Assembly (NCBI GenBank): GCA_039654915.1
Contig: JBDJPA010000012.1
Location: forward strand, 1,116,001-1,180,000
DNA: 64,000 bases
DNA from: Aquilaria yunnanensis
Taxonomy: Eukaryota; Streptophyta; Magnoliopsida; Malvales; Thymelaeaceae
Direction of reading: 5' to 3'
The notes below the pieces were generated by a model. It searched no databases. It saw only the letters and a program-made list of their open reading frames with translations, and was not told where the DNA came from. This document shows positions 37,722 through 48,825 of this stretch, piece by piece (position 1 is the first letter of the stretch; each line of letters begins with the position of its first letter). Both the position numbers and the translations under genes were made by a program.

Positions 37722-38770
37722 GGGGAAGGACTTTTTGGTTCTCTAATTTTGTCAATTTTATCACTTCAATCCTAAAATTACTCAAGTTGCCAATAGAGTC
37801 TTTTGCCGTTTATTCCATAAGCTTTATTAATCCTAAAACTATTGAAACTGCCATGTGTCTAATGAAACAGCCAAATGACACATGACGGCATTACTTATAA
37901 CACATAAGGATTTAACTTATAGCACATAAGGGCTTTTTTTACCACTTTAAGAAGTGAGGTGGCGATATGGGTCAGAGAAAAGATATAGGCATGTGACCCA
38001 ACACGAAGGAAGGGCCTTTGGCTTTGGTTCAACCTGACTTTTCAAAATGATGCAGGTAGGTTCAGGGTTGGGTTTGAGGTGGCAAGGTGGCGGAGTTCCC
38101 AGAAGGTGGCAGAGCTGAGGAGGGCAACATATTAGCGGTGGAGGTTGAGATCGACATTGTCATTTTCTAGGTGAATGGATGCAATTTTCTGGCAGGTGTT
38201 GGTGAATCCATCACCGATGCCAGCCCGACTAGTGAATCTCATGAAAAATTTGTCCAATTTTTTTACGGGCGCTAGTGAATCCGCCACCAACGCCAACCTA
38301 GAATAACTAACGAGTCGAGTCTCATTTTCTGGATAGAATTCTTTAGTGCCCTCGCGTGATGCTCACCAATGTCTTTTTTTATTCAGGGTGGACTTAATCT
38401 TCGATTGCAAGTGCGTTTGTAAAAAAAAAAAAGGTAGTGCGCGACGGATTGGAAGCTCTTAAGGTGTTCAGAGGCAGCACGCGACGGGTTGGGGGCTCAG
38501 AGAAGATCAACCAATCTTCATGTGAATCAGCTAGGTTCAAGGTGGGCCCCACCTCACCACCTCACTTCTCAAACAAGCCTTATGTGTGGTAAGTTAAATG
38601 ACATTAAGTGTCATTTGACTGTTTCGTTAGACACATGGCAGTTTCAATAATTATAAGACTAATAGGACTTACGGAAAAAAATGTTAAAGGACTTTATTGG
38701 TAACTTAAGTAATTTTAGGATTGATATGGTAAAATTAATAAAATTAGTGGATAAAACATGTCATTTCCCC
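37722..38770. mobile_element. MULE-like TIR element, ~230-bp inverted ends
   Basis: Shared inverted blocks include TCAATCCTAAAATTACT and ATTGAAACTGCCATGTGTCT. The flanks read TAAAACAAG (37713-37721) and TAAAAAAAG (38771-38779), a 9-bp duplication with one mismatch. The core is GC-rich with repeated GGTGAATCC and GCGACGG phrases of unknown origin. Confidence 0.78.
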
Positions 38771-39989
38771 TAAAAAAAGTCACTTAGGATGACAGAGGTC
38801 CATAATCTAGAAAAATTGAACTTTCTTAAGAAAAATTGAACTCACTCATTTTTCACCGCAAAACTATTGAAAATGCTCGTTGAGAAACATATTTTTTCAA
38901 TAGTGTCTTCATCTCTACTAATATATTGTTTCCCTTCAATTTCGTTAGTGACTCCTCTCCTCATAAGCACCAAAGAGAAGGAAAAATAAAAACAATTCAG
39001 TTACACACTCTTGTTAATATTTCTAGCTCACCAATCCAATTACCTAGTTGGGTGGCATTAGCCACATCTTATATTTTGAAGTTTTAGTTCTGTTATCACA
39101 ATGAGCAAAGTTTATGTTTAAGAAGATTGTTAAACATATTAAAGTAAGTTCATAGAAATCTATCTATATCTATCTTCTATATAACACATGAAAGGAGAAG
39201 TGGGGAAGGGTGTGACGCCACTGATCCTTTTGTTATGGGGCTAATGCCAAATTTGGTCCTTAAGGTTTGGTATCTTTGGCGAATGAGACATTGGTGTTTA
39301 GATGTTTACAGCTAGGGTAAATCGTATGCATTGCCACAAACAAACCTTTAATTATTGTTTTTATTCTAACCTCAACTTTTATTTTGTTTGTGGCGTATCC
39401 CTAATCTCAATAAAACTTTTTATTTTTACCCTTTTTTAGATGGAAATAATTATTTTGGATGAAAAACACCACGTTAGAATATAATTATAATGATAAATGC
39501 TACTTTTAACCCCTGAAATTTTTTTCCTTTACCAAGAAACCTTGAAACTTTTATATCTAATGATCTAGCTACCATCTTCAATCACTGCCGATCTACGCCG
39601 GTTGCCATCACAACCATGCCCAACAGTTCATAGTGAAAAAAAAACAACAAAAAATCTTCCAAATAGCGGTTCATAGATCTCTAATTTCTAAAGAACCCAT
39701 AATGGTGATCGAATTGTATGCTGCACATTGGGCTCGGCCGGCAAAATGTGAGTTTCAAGCAGTTGGGCAAGCTAGGACGAGATGAGGCCGAGTGTGGACG
39801 AATGACGCGGAGGGCAATTGTGGCGAATGACAAGGTGGATGCCCAGGAGGTTGTAGGTGTAGCAGACTTCCTTTTACACTTCCAGTTATGCCTCCCCGTC
39901 GCGATTGGTTTGAGAAACCCAAAAACAAGCAAAACCCATACAAATAAATTACAAAAGAAAACTTGAAAATGGGGTGGCCGATCTAACAA

Positions 39990-40800
39990 ATAGCTTGATA
40001 GCCGAAGTGCCTATCACCTTTCAAACCCGTAGGCTCGGGTAAGGCACTACCCTCGGGATGAAAAGCACCAACTTCGGAAAGAAGGATGTCCGGCCCCTCT
40101 TACATCCGACCTCGGTAATTCTTCACAATCCCTGGAGACGACAGTACCAACCTCGGGAAAACGGTCCATCATTACCCTCGGTAAAACAACCGAACCACCT
40201 TCGGCAAGGAAGAACATCCTCGAACGAGACCTCCCTCAATGAGGATATTCCTGGATTATTGAAGTGATCTTGGGAGGTAGTTCTCCTGCTCCGAAGAGCT
40301 GTCTTCCACCGAAGGGACCTCGGGAGTACGGTAGAAACAATTAAGGAGCCTCTGACACATCCCCGACATGCCGCCCTCAGACACGCTCTGACACGCCGCT
40401 CTCGTGCGGCCTAGGCTCCTGGGCAGGCGGCCTGTGGCCAGCTAAATGTTCCCCTTCTCCCCGAAGGTACGGATTGCATCTGGCCGAACACGTGTCATGA
40501 TCTGGGCCGACCACGTCGAACGAACTCCTACTATTCACCTCCCTATAAATATTCGGTAAGCACCCCAAGTAAAGGCATTGGACTCCAAAGGGAAAATTTC
40601 TCCATTTATTATTCACTCTCCAATTCCAAAACACTGACTTGGGTGTCAGAGGTTCCTCCCTGGAAAAGCATCCCGGGGACCTCCTAACCCTTGTTTTTTC
40701 TGAGTCTTTGCAGCCTTCGTCCCACCAAACCATCCTCATCCAGGCGTTCTCTCACCGGCAGTCTTTGCTCCAGGCTCACAATGTCACACAACGACGATGC
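39990..40800. mobile_element. probable solo LTR or LTR fragment
   Basis: The text contains phrases common in eudicot gypsy-type LTR ends: CTATAAATATTCGGTAAGCA as a TATA-like context, then AAAACACTGACTTGGGTGTCA and TCTTTGCAGCCTTCGTCCCA. It also has short repeats of ACCTCGG. The exact borders and target duplication could not be fixed. There is no internal coding part. Confidence 0.45.
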
Positions 40801-40888
40801 TGTAGGGCATCATAGCTAAATTGTTATTTTTCTTTATATAAATGCAATCAACAAGAACCGTTCTGCCAAAAGTTCCCGTAAAGAAATA

Positions 40889-41590
40889 CTCCCTCCATTT
40901 GCTACATTTTTCTTTTTAGGTAGTCCCAAAACTCATGCACCGTTTCCCTTTTAAGTAATTTGTTTACACTTTCCTTACTATTATACCCCTAATTTAACTC
41001 ATCTCTCTCCCCCTCTCCTCCCAACAGATCTATTCTCAATCTCTCTTTTTCTTTAGTTTCTGTTCTTCATCTGTCCGCGCGAAGCGGCAATCGGGTGACA
41101 ACCGAGCAGTAGTTGAACGGCAACTGAGAGGTGATCGAGTGGCTTTCCAGCAGCAACCAAGCGGCGATTGAGCGTTGTCTGAGAGGCGATCGACTACCGT
41201 GCAATGATGGAGCGACGATTGAGCGATTAACTAATCGAGCAACAATCGGCGAGTGATCGAGCAACGACTGTGCGACGATCAGGTGACGATTGAGCGATTG
41301 ACCGATTGAGTGACAATCGGAGAGCGATCAACAACAACCGACGATTAAGGTGAATCAAACGACCACAATTTAGGCTGAGGGAAGGACGACCATGAAGCGG
41401 CAGCTGGAAGGACGACGACGATCGAGGCAAAAGGAAAGACGAGCTTGAAGCATCGCTGGAGATGGTAGGTGCTAGAAGAAGAACAGAGACGCGAGTTGGA
41501 AGGGCAAAGTTGGAAAATGCGTGAAAAACAATAGAATTTCTTAAACTACGTGTAAACCTAATTGGAGCAAAATAAACGGGACGGAGGGAG
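40889..41590. mobile_element. Stowaway/Mariner-like element with TA duplication
   Basis: Begins CTCCCTCCATTTGCTAC and ends with an inverted GACGGAGGGAG, flanked by TA on both sides (40887-40888, 41591-41592). These are typical plant Stowaway termini. At about 700 bp it is longer than usual, because its core (41080-41400) is a minisatellite of CGATTGAGCGA-like units. Confidence 0.8.
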
Positions 41591-41854
41591 TATATTCCAA
41601 AGAGAATTTGTAGCTTTAAGCCTGAAATCCATATTAAACTCGAACCAGAGGAAAAGAATTTTCCACCGAGAAAAAGGAAAGATGAGGGGGGCAGAAAAAG
41701 AAAGAAAAAGCTCAAAATGGCCAACAAGAAATCACAAAATTCAATTGCATCTGATCGATCTTTAGTTTTATTAAAGATTTTCTTGATGATTACTTATTAT
41801 TCTGATTGAAAGCTTTAATCTTGAGAAATAAGAGCTTAAAATAATAATAAAAAA

Positions 41855-42178
41855 ATGGCTACATGAGGAAGCAGAATGGGAAAGGTGAGGAGGATTTTTC
41901 AGCGATTTGACAGCGGTAGAGATGGGGCTTTCAATAGAGAAGAAATAGCAACATTGGTGGTGGCTGTGAACTCTACAGTCAAGTTCAGCAACAAGCAAAT
42001 AAACACCATCCTCGACGAAGTCTTCCGCACCTACGCAAAGTTCAAAAACGGCGATAAGGGATTTTCTGTCGAAGGCTTGTTGCGAACCTACGACGATGGG
42101 GCCGGTGATGTCGATCGCGACTTCAACACGCTAGCACTCGATCCATGCCTAGGAGGCGAATCTGTCGTGGATTCTTAA
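41855..42178 (+). pseudogene. captured N-terminal fragment of an EF-hand/TPR protein gene
   Basis: The + strand starts ATGGCTACATGA: a native-looking start, then a stop at codon 4. The frame stays open from 41876 to TAA at 42178 with RIFQRFDSGRDGAFN (an EF-hand loop), VKFSNKQINTILDEVFRTY and GLLRTYDDGAGDVDRDF. These match the N-terminus of the plant calcium-binding TPR family of At1g05150 (from memory). The TPR part is absent. The fragment sits next to the right TIR of the enclosing MULE, a typical Pack-MULE capture. Translation from the internal ATG at 41876 would give about 100 residues with one EF-hand-like motif. Confidence 0.75.
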
Positions 42179-42576
42179 CCCACTGCAGATGGTGCTCGAG
42201 TCGGTGGCTGAATCGGTCTGGTTGGTTATGGCGGATGAAAAAGGAGAGATTTACAGAAAGATTTACAGAAAGGAAATTAATTAAAAACTGCTGATGGTGG
42301 CAGTTAAAGATGTGGCCAAATCATTAGACATAAAAATTTCAAGGTTTTTTGGTAGAGGAAAAAAATTTCAAGTGTTAAAAGTATAGCATTTATACTTATA
42401 ATTATATGTTGTTGTGGCGTTTTCCATCCAAGATAACGGTTTCCGTCTAAAAAGGGGCCAACTTGAAACGTTTTATAGTTAGGGATATCCTACAAGTAAA
42501 ATGGAGGCAGGGGTTAGAACAAGAATAATAATTAAAGGTTAGGGGGGCAACATGTGCAGTTTGCCCGTTTGCAGCG

Positions 42577-43298
42577 CCAAATGGGTTCCGAGGTAGTCCA
42601 GTAATCTATTTTAAAAGAAATCATTTGAAAACGAGGTTTTAATCCTGGTACGTGGCATTGTTATTCAGCCAGACCCTCCACAGAGATTTTTGAAGAATTG
42701 CTCTGTGGTACATTTTACCGTTGCACGAGACAGTTTCTAGCCCAATATACCAAGGATAAGCAGAACTGCAAAAAAGCAGACTCTGGAAATCAACAGGAAA
42801 GATTAACTGTGATATAGTCCAAGAACACACAATGAACTCATAAACTCTAGCCAACTGTTCAACTCAGCATCAGGCCCCGAGCACAAGAGTTCTAGGAGGC
42901 ATTCTCCAGGACTTTCCCACACAAATAAATCTTTTCTGAAGATCATTTGAAAAATCTTTTAAAAACATATTTTGAGAAACACATTACTGGACTATCCGGA
43001 CATATCACCGGGGATCGAAAACCGGTAGATTACAATAATTATGATTGAAGGCAGAGGACGACTTGAAGAGAGGATCCACAGAGTGGCAACTCCTAAGTCA
43101 TCATTTGCCTTCAAGCTTAATTATTATAAGCTTGAAGATGATCTGAACCTGAGAGTATCCACCGAGGTGGTAACTCAGATTATCGGATAGAGTTGGGAGA
43201 CTAAGAACCTCTGCCTCACCCTTTAGCCAGAATTTTTAGTGAGAGATAGAGAACATAGAGAGAGGATATAAGAAAAGAGTTCTATATTAGCTCCAGGA
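42577..43298 (-). repeat. inverted copy of the viral leader (left arm)
   Basis: Reverse complement of 48826-49547, with scattered substitutions. Landmarks include the segment around the three-codon ORF, the GCTTGAAGGCAAATGATGAC block and the TATAGAACTCTTTTCTTATA block next to the polyprotein frame. It joins the viral coding region directly. Confidence 0.9.
42992..43003 (-). other. three-codon upstream ORF in the inverted leader copy
   Basis: On the minus strand an ATG is followed by two codons and a TAG (MSG, stop), directly before the base of a predicted stem. The forward leader has the same arrangement with one residue changed. Confidence 0.6.
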
Positions 43299-46200
43299 AG
43301 GAAAAAACCACGGATGACATCTTCACAACTCCTGTTGAACCATTTGAACTTCCACCTCCTTTACCAAAAGTTATGATGCCATGCCATCTTTATTATAAGA
43401 AGGCTATCAAACAACTCAGGAAGGAACAACCCCCTTGTTTCACTCCTGAGATTCATATGTTCGAAGGACAACCTGAGGATTTTCCCCCTTTTGCATTCAA
43501 TGATCCTTCTACATCGACAAAGCATGCCTGGAAGGTACCCCAACCTTCAACAGTTGATTCAAAAGGAAGACGGAGAGAAACCTCAGCTGCTGAACAAGTT
43601 CTTAATTGGTAATCTGAGAACATGATGTCTCAGAACAAAGTCCTCAGCAGAATCGAACATAATCAAGTCCGCTTGGAGCAAAAGATGGATCAAATGATCA
43701 TTGATCCATTAACACAGTGTCAGCAACGGATCAACTACCTTCACCATGAGATTCTTGGACTTATAGCCCGTCATGAAAACTCTACATCCCAAGAACAAGA
43801 GATCCAGCACTTAAAGGAATAGCTCAGGCACCTTCAGGCCCAACAACACCAGCCCAGGTACCCTGAGTCCTTTTCCTCAATATTCCAAGCTGCTGACCCA
43901 TTCAAGCCTAGCCCAAGTCCAGTCTATCATCCTTCCCCTTCCTGAAATATCTTTAAGCCTCTACCAGCTCTTATTTCTAAACCAGCCTATCAGCCACCCA
44001 GGCCTTAGCCTTCATGGCCCAGTACGCCTACTTGGTCCAGTCAACCTCCGGCCCAAACATCTTAACCTCTCCTAGATCTAAAACAAAAAGGCCTTGCATA
44101 TTCTCAGAAACCAATAAAGATCCAAGAACCCTATAGACAAACCTGGATGGTCCAATCCAATCCTATTATTGGATTCCTTGACCAATAGATCCAACAACCC
44201 AGTACGCCTGCTGTCTATTCTGCCTTAGAAAACTTCAACTCCACCTCTTCAAGTGAATATGAGGAAGATGCTTCTTTCTCCTCCTCTTCTTTCGAAGCCC
44301 AAGTTTATATGGCCCAATGGGCTTCTAGTCATGCCCAACCGGCTGAATCTACAACTACAGATGCCGGCAATCAACAAGCTCCTCCTCCGCCTCAGCAACA
44401 ACCGCAACAGCCACCTTCGGCTCTGCCGCCAGGACCACCACCTGGTCCTCCCCAGGAACCCTATGTTCATATGGAAGAAGATCCGCCATTGGTGAACATA
44501 GACCCTATTTGGCAGCCTCCATCGTTGAATGTTACTCTCTCCCTCGAGGGGATTCCAACAGCAAAATGGCATGAGAAGTTCCTAGAATTCCATGCTTGGT
44601 GTCTTACACAACTCCAAAGAGAAGGTGTTACCCATCTAAAGGTCAACTGTGCCTTCATAGCTGGAATGTCCGGTATCCTCAAGCATTGGTTTATGAGTAT
44701 CGGAGAATACCGCCAGCTAGAATTAGCCCAGACACCAACAACTACAGAATTTGTTCTAAAGCTATATAAAGAATTCATTGGAGAACTAGAGGCTCTCCTT
44801 GATGTGGCAAGAGAAGAATTCTTCAAGATGAAGCGTTGCTCTTACAACCGAAAAGATTTGGAGAAGCACTATGAAAGTATGCTCAAACGCTTCTACCTCA
44901 TTTGCACTGGATATGAAGCTGACAATAACCTGAAGCAAGCATACTTAAATTCTGTGCCATACACAATTGGCCAGGAAGCCCTTCGCATCATACAACAAAG
45001 TGGTCAGTCTCTTAAAGATTACTCTTTTGGCAAACTCAACCTAGTTGTCATGATAGCTCTCAGGAAGCTATGCAACACACACTCTTTCTTCAACGACTTC
45101 AATCAATCTCAGAGTGTGTTTGATAAAGCCTGCCAACAACCCGAGTTAACAGTTAAGTGCAAAGACAAAGGCACTTGCAACTGTACTACCCCTTGGAAGA
45201 AGCACCACAGACGCAGAGTCTATTCTCCTGATCGCCCTCGCCGATTCAGAAGGAAGAAGAAAAGATTCTTCCGATACAAGAAGAATAGCGGAAAATTTAA
45301 ACGTTGTTTTATCTGCCGCCAACCAGGACATTTTGCTAAAGATTGTCCTAAGAAGAACAACAAGTCTAAGAAGAAAATGACGCACACTATCTCCCAAGTC
45401 ACCGAAGCTGATCTCTCCAATGATGACATGGAATCCATTTTCTCTGAAACAGAATATGAGGCATCTGGCCTCTTTGCTATTGAAGCCTACTCTTCAGAGT
45501 CTGATTCTGATCCAGAGCAAGCTTCAATCTACACTATGCAGATGTCCCCTGTACAGACCTCCCTTTTTGCTGCTCAAATCATTCCTCAAGCCAAGATCAA
45601 CATTCTCCTGGCTAAGTATGCAAAGCCAATCCCGGTGATTGCCCTTTTTGATACTGGTGCTACAAACACCATTATCAATCCATCACTCCTTCCAGATAGA
45701 ATTTGGCAACCTTGCAACGAACGATTCCGAGCTGCAAATAGTGCTTTCTAAGTCACTCAGATAAGTAAGCCAATACAAATCAAGTTCTCTCCTACAAAGT
45801 ACGTAGTTTCTACTGTATTTGGTTATAACCATGGCAGAGACATAATCCTTGGTTTTGACATCATCAAGAAGTTATCAGTTCAAAGATGGACTGATAAAGG
45901 TCTGCAACTGCACAAGTTTTTCCTTCCCTAGACGTCTACTCCACGACTATATTCAACCGAAGGAAAAGCTCTCTCAGCAAGTCAGATACAATCTGAAAGT
46001 GACCCAATATACGGATCCATCATGCAGTCACTTATCCAACAATCCTGTGCTGAGTCTCATGCTGAGTTCTAACAGAAGCATCCTCTCCCTCTATGGAAAA
46101 ACCCCAAGTTCTTCATCGAAATTCCTTTCAAGAAAAATGAGGATGTCAACCCAACTAAAGCTACCCATTCGGGTATGAGCCCAGAAGAGAAAAGAATGGC

Positions 46201-47461
46201 GATCCAAGAACTACAAGAGCTCAAGGCCCAAAATCTTATTGAGCCCACAACCTCTTCGTGGGCCTGCCAGGCCTTCTACGTCAACAAAAACTCAGAGCAA
46301 AAAAAAAAGAAGCCCAGGCTTGTCATTGATTACAAGCCCTTGAACGAGTTTATTGCTGACGTCAAGTTTCAGTTACCACGGAAAAACACTCTCTTCGCCA
46401 ACCTGATGAATGCTAGGGTCTTCTCCAAGTTTGACCTTAAATCAGGCTTCTGGCAACTGTCAATCTCTTCTCCAGACAAATACAAAATTGCATTCTGCAT
46501 CCCAGACCACCATTACCAATGGACGGTGCTTTCTTTTGGTCTGAAGACGACGCCCTCATTGTTCCAGAAGGCCATGATCCAAATCTTCGAGCCAATACTG
46601 CAGTCGGCCCTTGTTTATATTGATGATATTTTATTGTTTTTTCCTTGTACAGGTACCCATTTGAAGTTATTAGCTCAGTTTGCCCAGATTGTTAAAGATA
46701 ATGGAGTAATGCTCTCCCAGAGCAAGATGGTCCTTAGTCAAAATTCTATCGAATTCCTCGGAGTTCAAATCAAAGATAACAAGTACCATCCTCAGCCTCA
46801 TATTGCCACCAAGATCATGAACTTCCCAGACGATAATCTCACGAAACAACAAGTCCAGCAAATTCTCAGTCTTGTCAACTACATTCGTGAGTTCATCCCG
46901 AAGCTGTCATCCATTCTCCATCCTTTACACATGTATCTTAGAAAGACCTCTCCGCCCTGGTCCGACCTGCACCGATGAGATATCCTCAAGCTTAAAGAAG
47001 TGGTTCAGAATCTGCCACATCTCAAGATTCCCGACAAAGGAAAAAAAATACTCTAGACAGATGCCTCAGACGAATATTGGGGAGCGGTCCTCCTTGAAGA
47101 ATCCAATGGTGTTTGGCACGTGTGCTGTTACAACAGTGGAGAATTCAAAGAGTCAGAAAAACACTATCACTCCACCTACAAAGAAATCTTGGCCGTCAAA
47201 CGTGGGATTGAAAAGTTCCAATTCCACCTCATTGGTCATCACTTCCTTGTAGAGATGGACATGTTAGCATTCCCCCGTATGCTGAACTACAGGCAAAAAC
47301 AGCTTTTAAATGCTCTACTGCTTCGCTGGCAACAATGGTTCGTCCGATTCAGCTTCGACGTTAAACATATAAATGGCACCTCCAACACTCTTGCTGATAT
47401 CCTGAGCAGACCTTCAAAATCCTTCCTCAAACCACCAAAGCCTCCAAAACCCAAAATCTAA
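43299..47461 (+). pseudogene. viral polyprotein frame (MP tail, CP, PR, RT, RNase H), broken
   Basis: One reading frame runs the whole length without a detected frameshift. It is interrupted by stops at 43610, 43820, 43943, 44006, 44063, 44186, 45749, 45929, 46070, 46976 and 47054 before a terminal TAA at 47459. Visible parts in order: a tail resembling the end of a movement protein (to 43612), a coiled-coil segment (43622-43822), a Pro/Gln-rich region and coat-like domain (44309 onward), a CCHC zinc knuckle (CFICRQPGHFAKDC, 45304-45347), the aspartic protease motif FDTGATNT (about 45646), reverse transcriptase with YIDD (46616-46627) and RNase H starting TDASDEYWG (47057). The N-terminal movement domain is lost at the left junction. 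Confidence 0.88.
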
Positions 47462-47462
47462 A

Positions 47463-48563
47463 ATGGCCTCTTCCTCCTCTTCTTCCAATCCCCCAGTTTT
47501 TAACAAGGATGAAAATCTCCTAGTTGATATTGAAAGATATGAACATCAGTCCTTCACCTTCACCTAGAGACACCGAGTCTTCTACTACCATGTCTCCCTC
47601 ATTGAGAGGTATGGTTTCGATGACTGCCCTGTTAAACCTGTTGGGATTCAGCCCCAATTTCCCTTTGGTCATCTCTTTTCCATCCCATATGTCTTCACAT
47701 TTCCTCTATTAGCCCTCTGCTTCTTCTGGTACCTATGCTCTGTTTATACCATAGGTATTATTTTTAATATCTCTCAGCTCCAGCAGCTCTTTTCCTACTC
47801 CCAGAACTTCCACTCTGATTTCTCTTTTGACCTCCTTGTTTTCCTCTCCTAGTTTGATCCTATCTGTACATAGATCAATAACCTTCACAAATCCTATAAG
47901 GCCCTTAACCCTGCTATCCCTAACCGCCGAATAGGCTACCAGTTAAATAATATCTCTTCCGCCAATTCCTCTATGAATTTTGGAGTTGGTCATGTTATTT
48001 ATTTCTTTCATAAGCCTATTACCTTTACTAAATCCCCCTCCGGTCTCAATTTTATCCCTTCTCCCTCTTACTACCATTATAAAAACCTAGACTACAACCT
48101 TGCTTGGGTTCCATGGCAGCGCCCTGCTGATTATTGTGTTTTCTTTCGTGAAGCTTATCGGTACAACCATTCTCTGTTCTCAATGGAGCTTTGGCCCCAT
48201 GACTCTCCTAAATGACCGTCCTACCCGATGGATTACCAAGAAATGATCCATGAAGCCCTCCAGTCTTTTAATGATCTTCAGCGACTCCGCCGTAACAAAG
48301 AACGACGAGAAAGAGCCATAGCAACCCAGAAGGCTCTTGACCAAATTAACTGCCCTGCTCCTGCACCTTTTTCTCCCCTGATTGTTGAAGAAGATGAAGA
48401 TCTTCCGTTGACCCAGACAGCCGAACGTCTCATCATGCCTGACTGCGGTTGTGGATTCATCTGCATTCACTGGAAGCGGCTTAATGGCCCGGACCCTAAT
48501 GATCCGTCCATGGACGATCCCCGTATCGATTATCCATATTTTTGGCGCAAAAGGCAAACTTAG
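47463..48563 (+). pseudogene. second viral frame of unknown function, broken
   Basis: Begins at an ATG one base after the polyprotein terminator (TAAAATGG) and stays in one frame to TAG at 48561. In-frame stops occur at 47565, 47850, 47871 and 48213, again with no frameshift seen. The N-terminus is Ser-rich, the middle is aromatic and hydrophobic, and the C-terminal third is charged with an Arg-rich helix (LRRNKERRERA) and a CGCGFIC motif. I do not recognise a domain. A downstream second frame of unknown role is reported for florendoviruses (from memory). Confidence 0.65.
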
Positions 48564-48741
48564 AGTAACTCAGAAGATTCAAATCATAACTAGCCTCTGG
48601 ACCCATATGCCTTTCTGGAACCTGCCTTCAGAGACATAAACTAGTGTAATACAGCTAGCTTGATTAGTGGCCTGTTAGTGCTTGTAATAATAAGATTCCC
48701 GGTTAGTGGTCTGTCACTTCCGGTCTAGCATTATTAGTTTT

Positions 48742-48800
48742 TGACGTAAGCCCTTACATCACTAAGTTTGTTTGCTTCCTCCTTCCTTCGCCTATATAAG
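48742..48800 (+). promoter_or_regulatory. 35S-like viral promoter (as-1-like motif and TATA box)
   Basis: TGACGTAAGCCCTTACATCA (48742-48761) holds a TGACG motif and its near-inverted partner, resembling the as-1 element of pararetroviral promoters. A TATATAAG box follows at 48793. The inverted leader repeat starts 33 bp after the TATA box, at the expected transcription start. Confidence 0.75.
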
Positions 48801-48825
48801 GAGGCCTCAGTTCTCTTGTAAGATA

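Larger units (their letters stand above)
39313..42566. mobile_element. Pack-MULE carrying an EF-hand gene fragment
   Basis: The ends are inverted repeats of about 300 bp: the left TIR spans about 39313-39600 and the right TIR about 42250-42566. Shared blocks include ACCTTTAATTATT, ATATCCCTAA-like text and AAACCTTGAAA. The flanks are GTTTACAGC (39304-39312) and GTTTGCAGC (42567-42575), a 9-bp duplication with one mismatch. Inside lie a captured gene fragment (41855-42178), a Stowaway-like element and a probable LTR remnant, both later arrivals. No transposase is seen. The viral sequence begins directly beyond the right duplication. Confidence 0.8.

Noticed and set aside
41227..41727. 166-codon minus-strand frame
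   Set aside because: It runs across the minisatellite and border of a Stowaway-like element and has no conserved motif.
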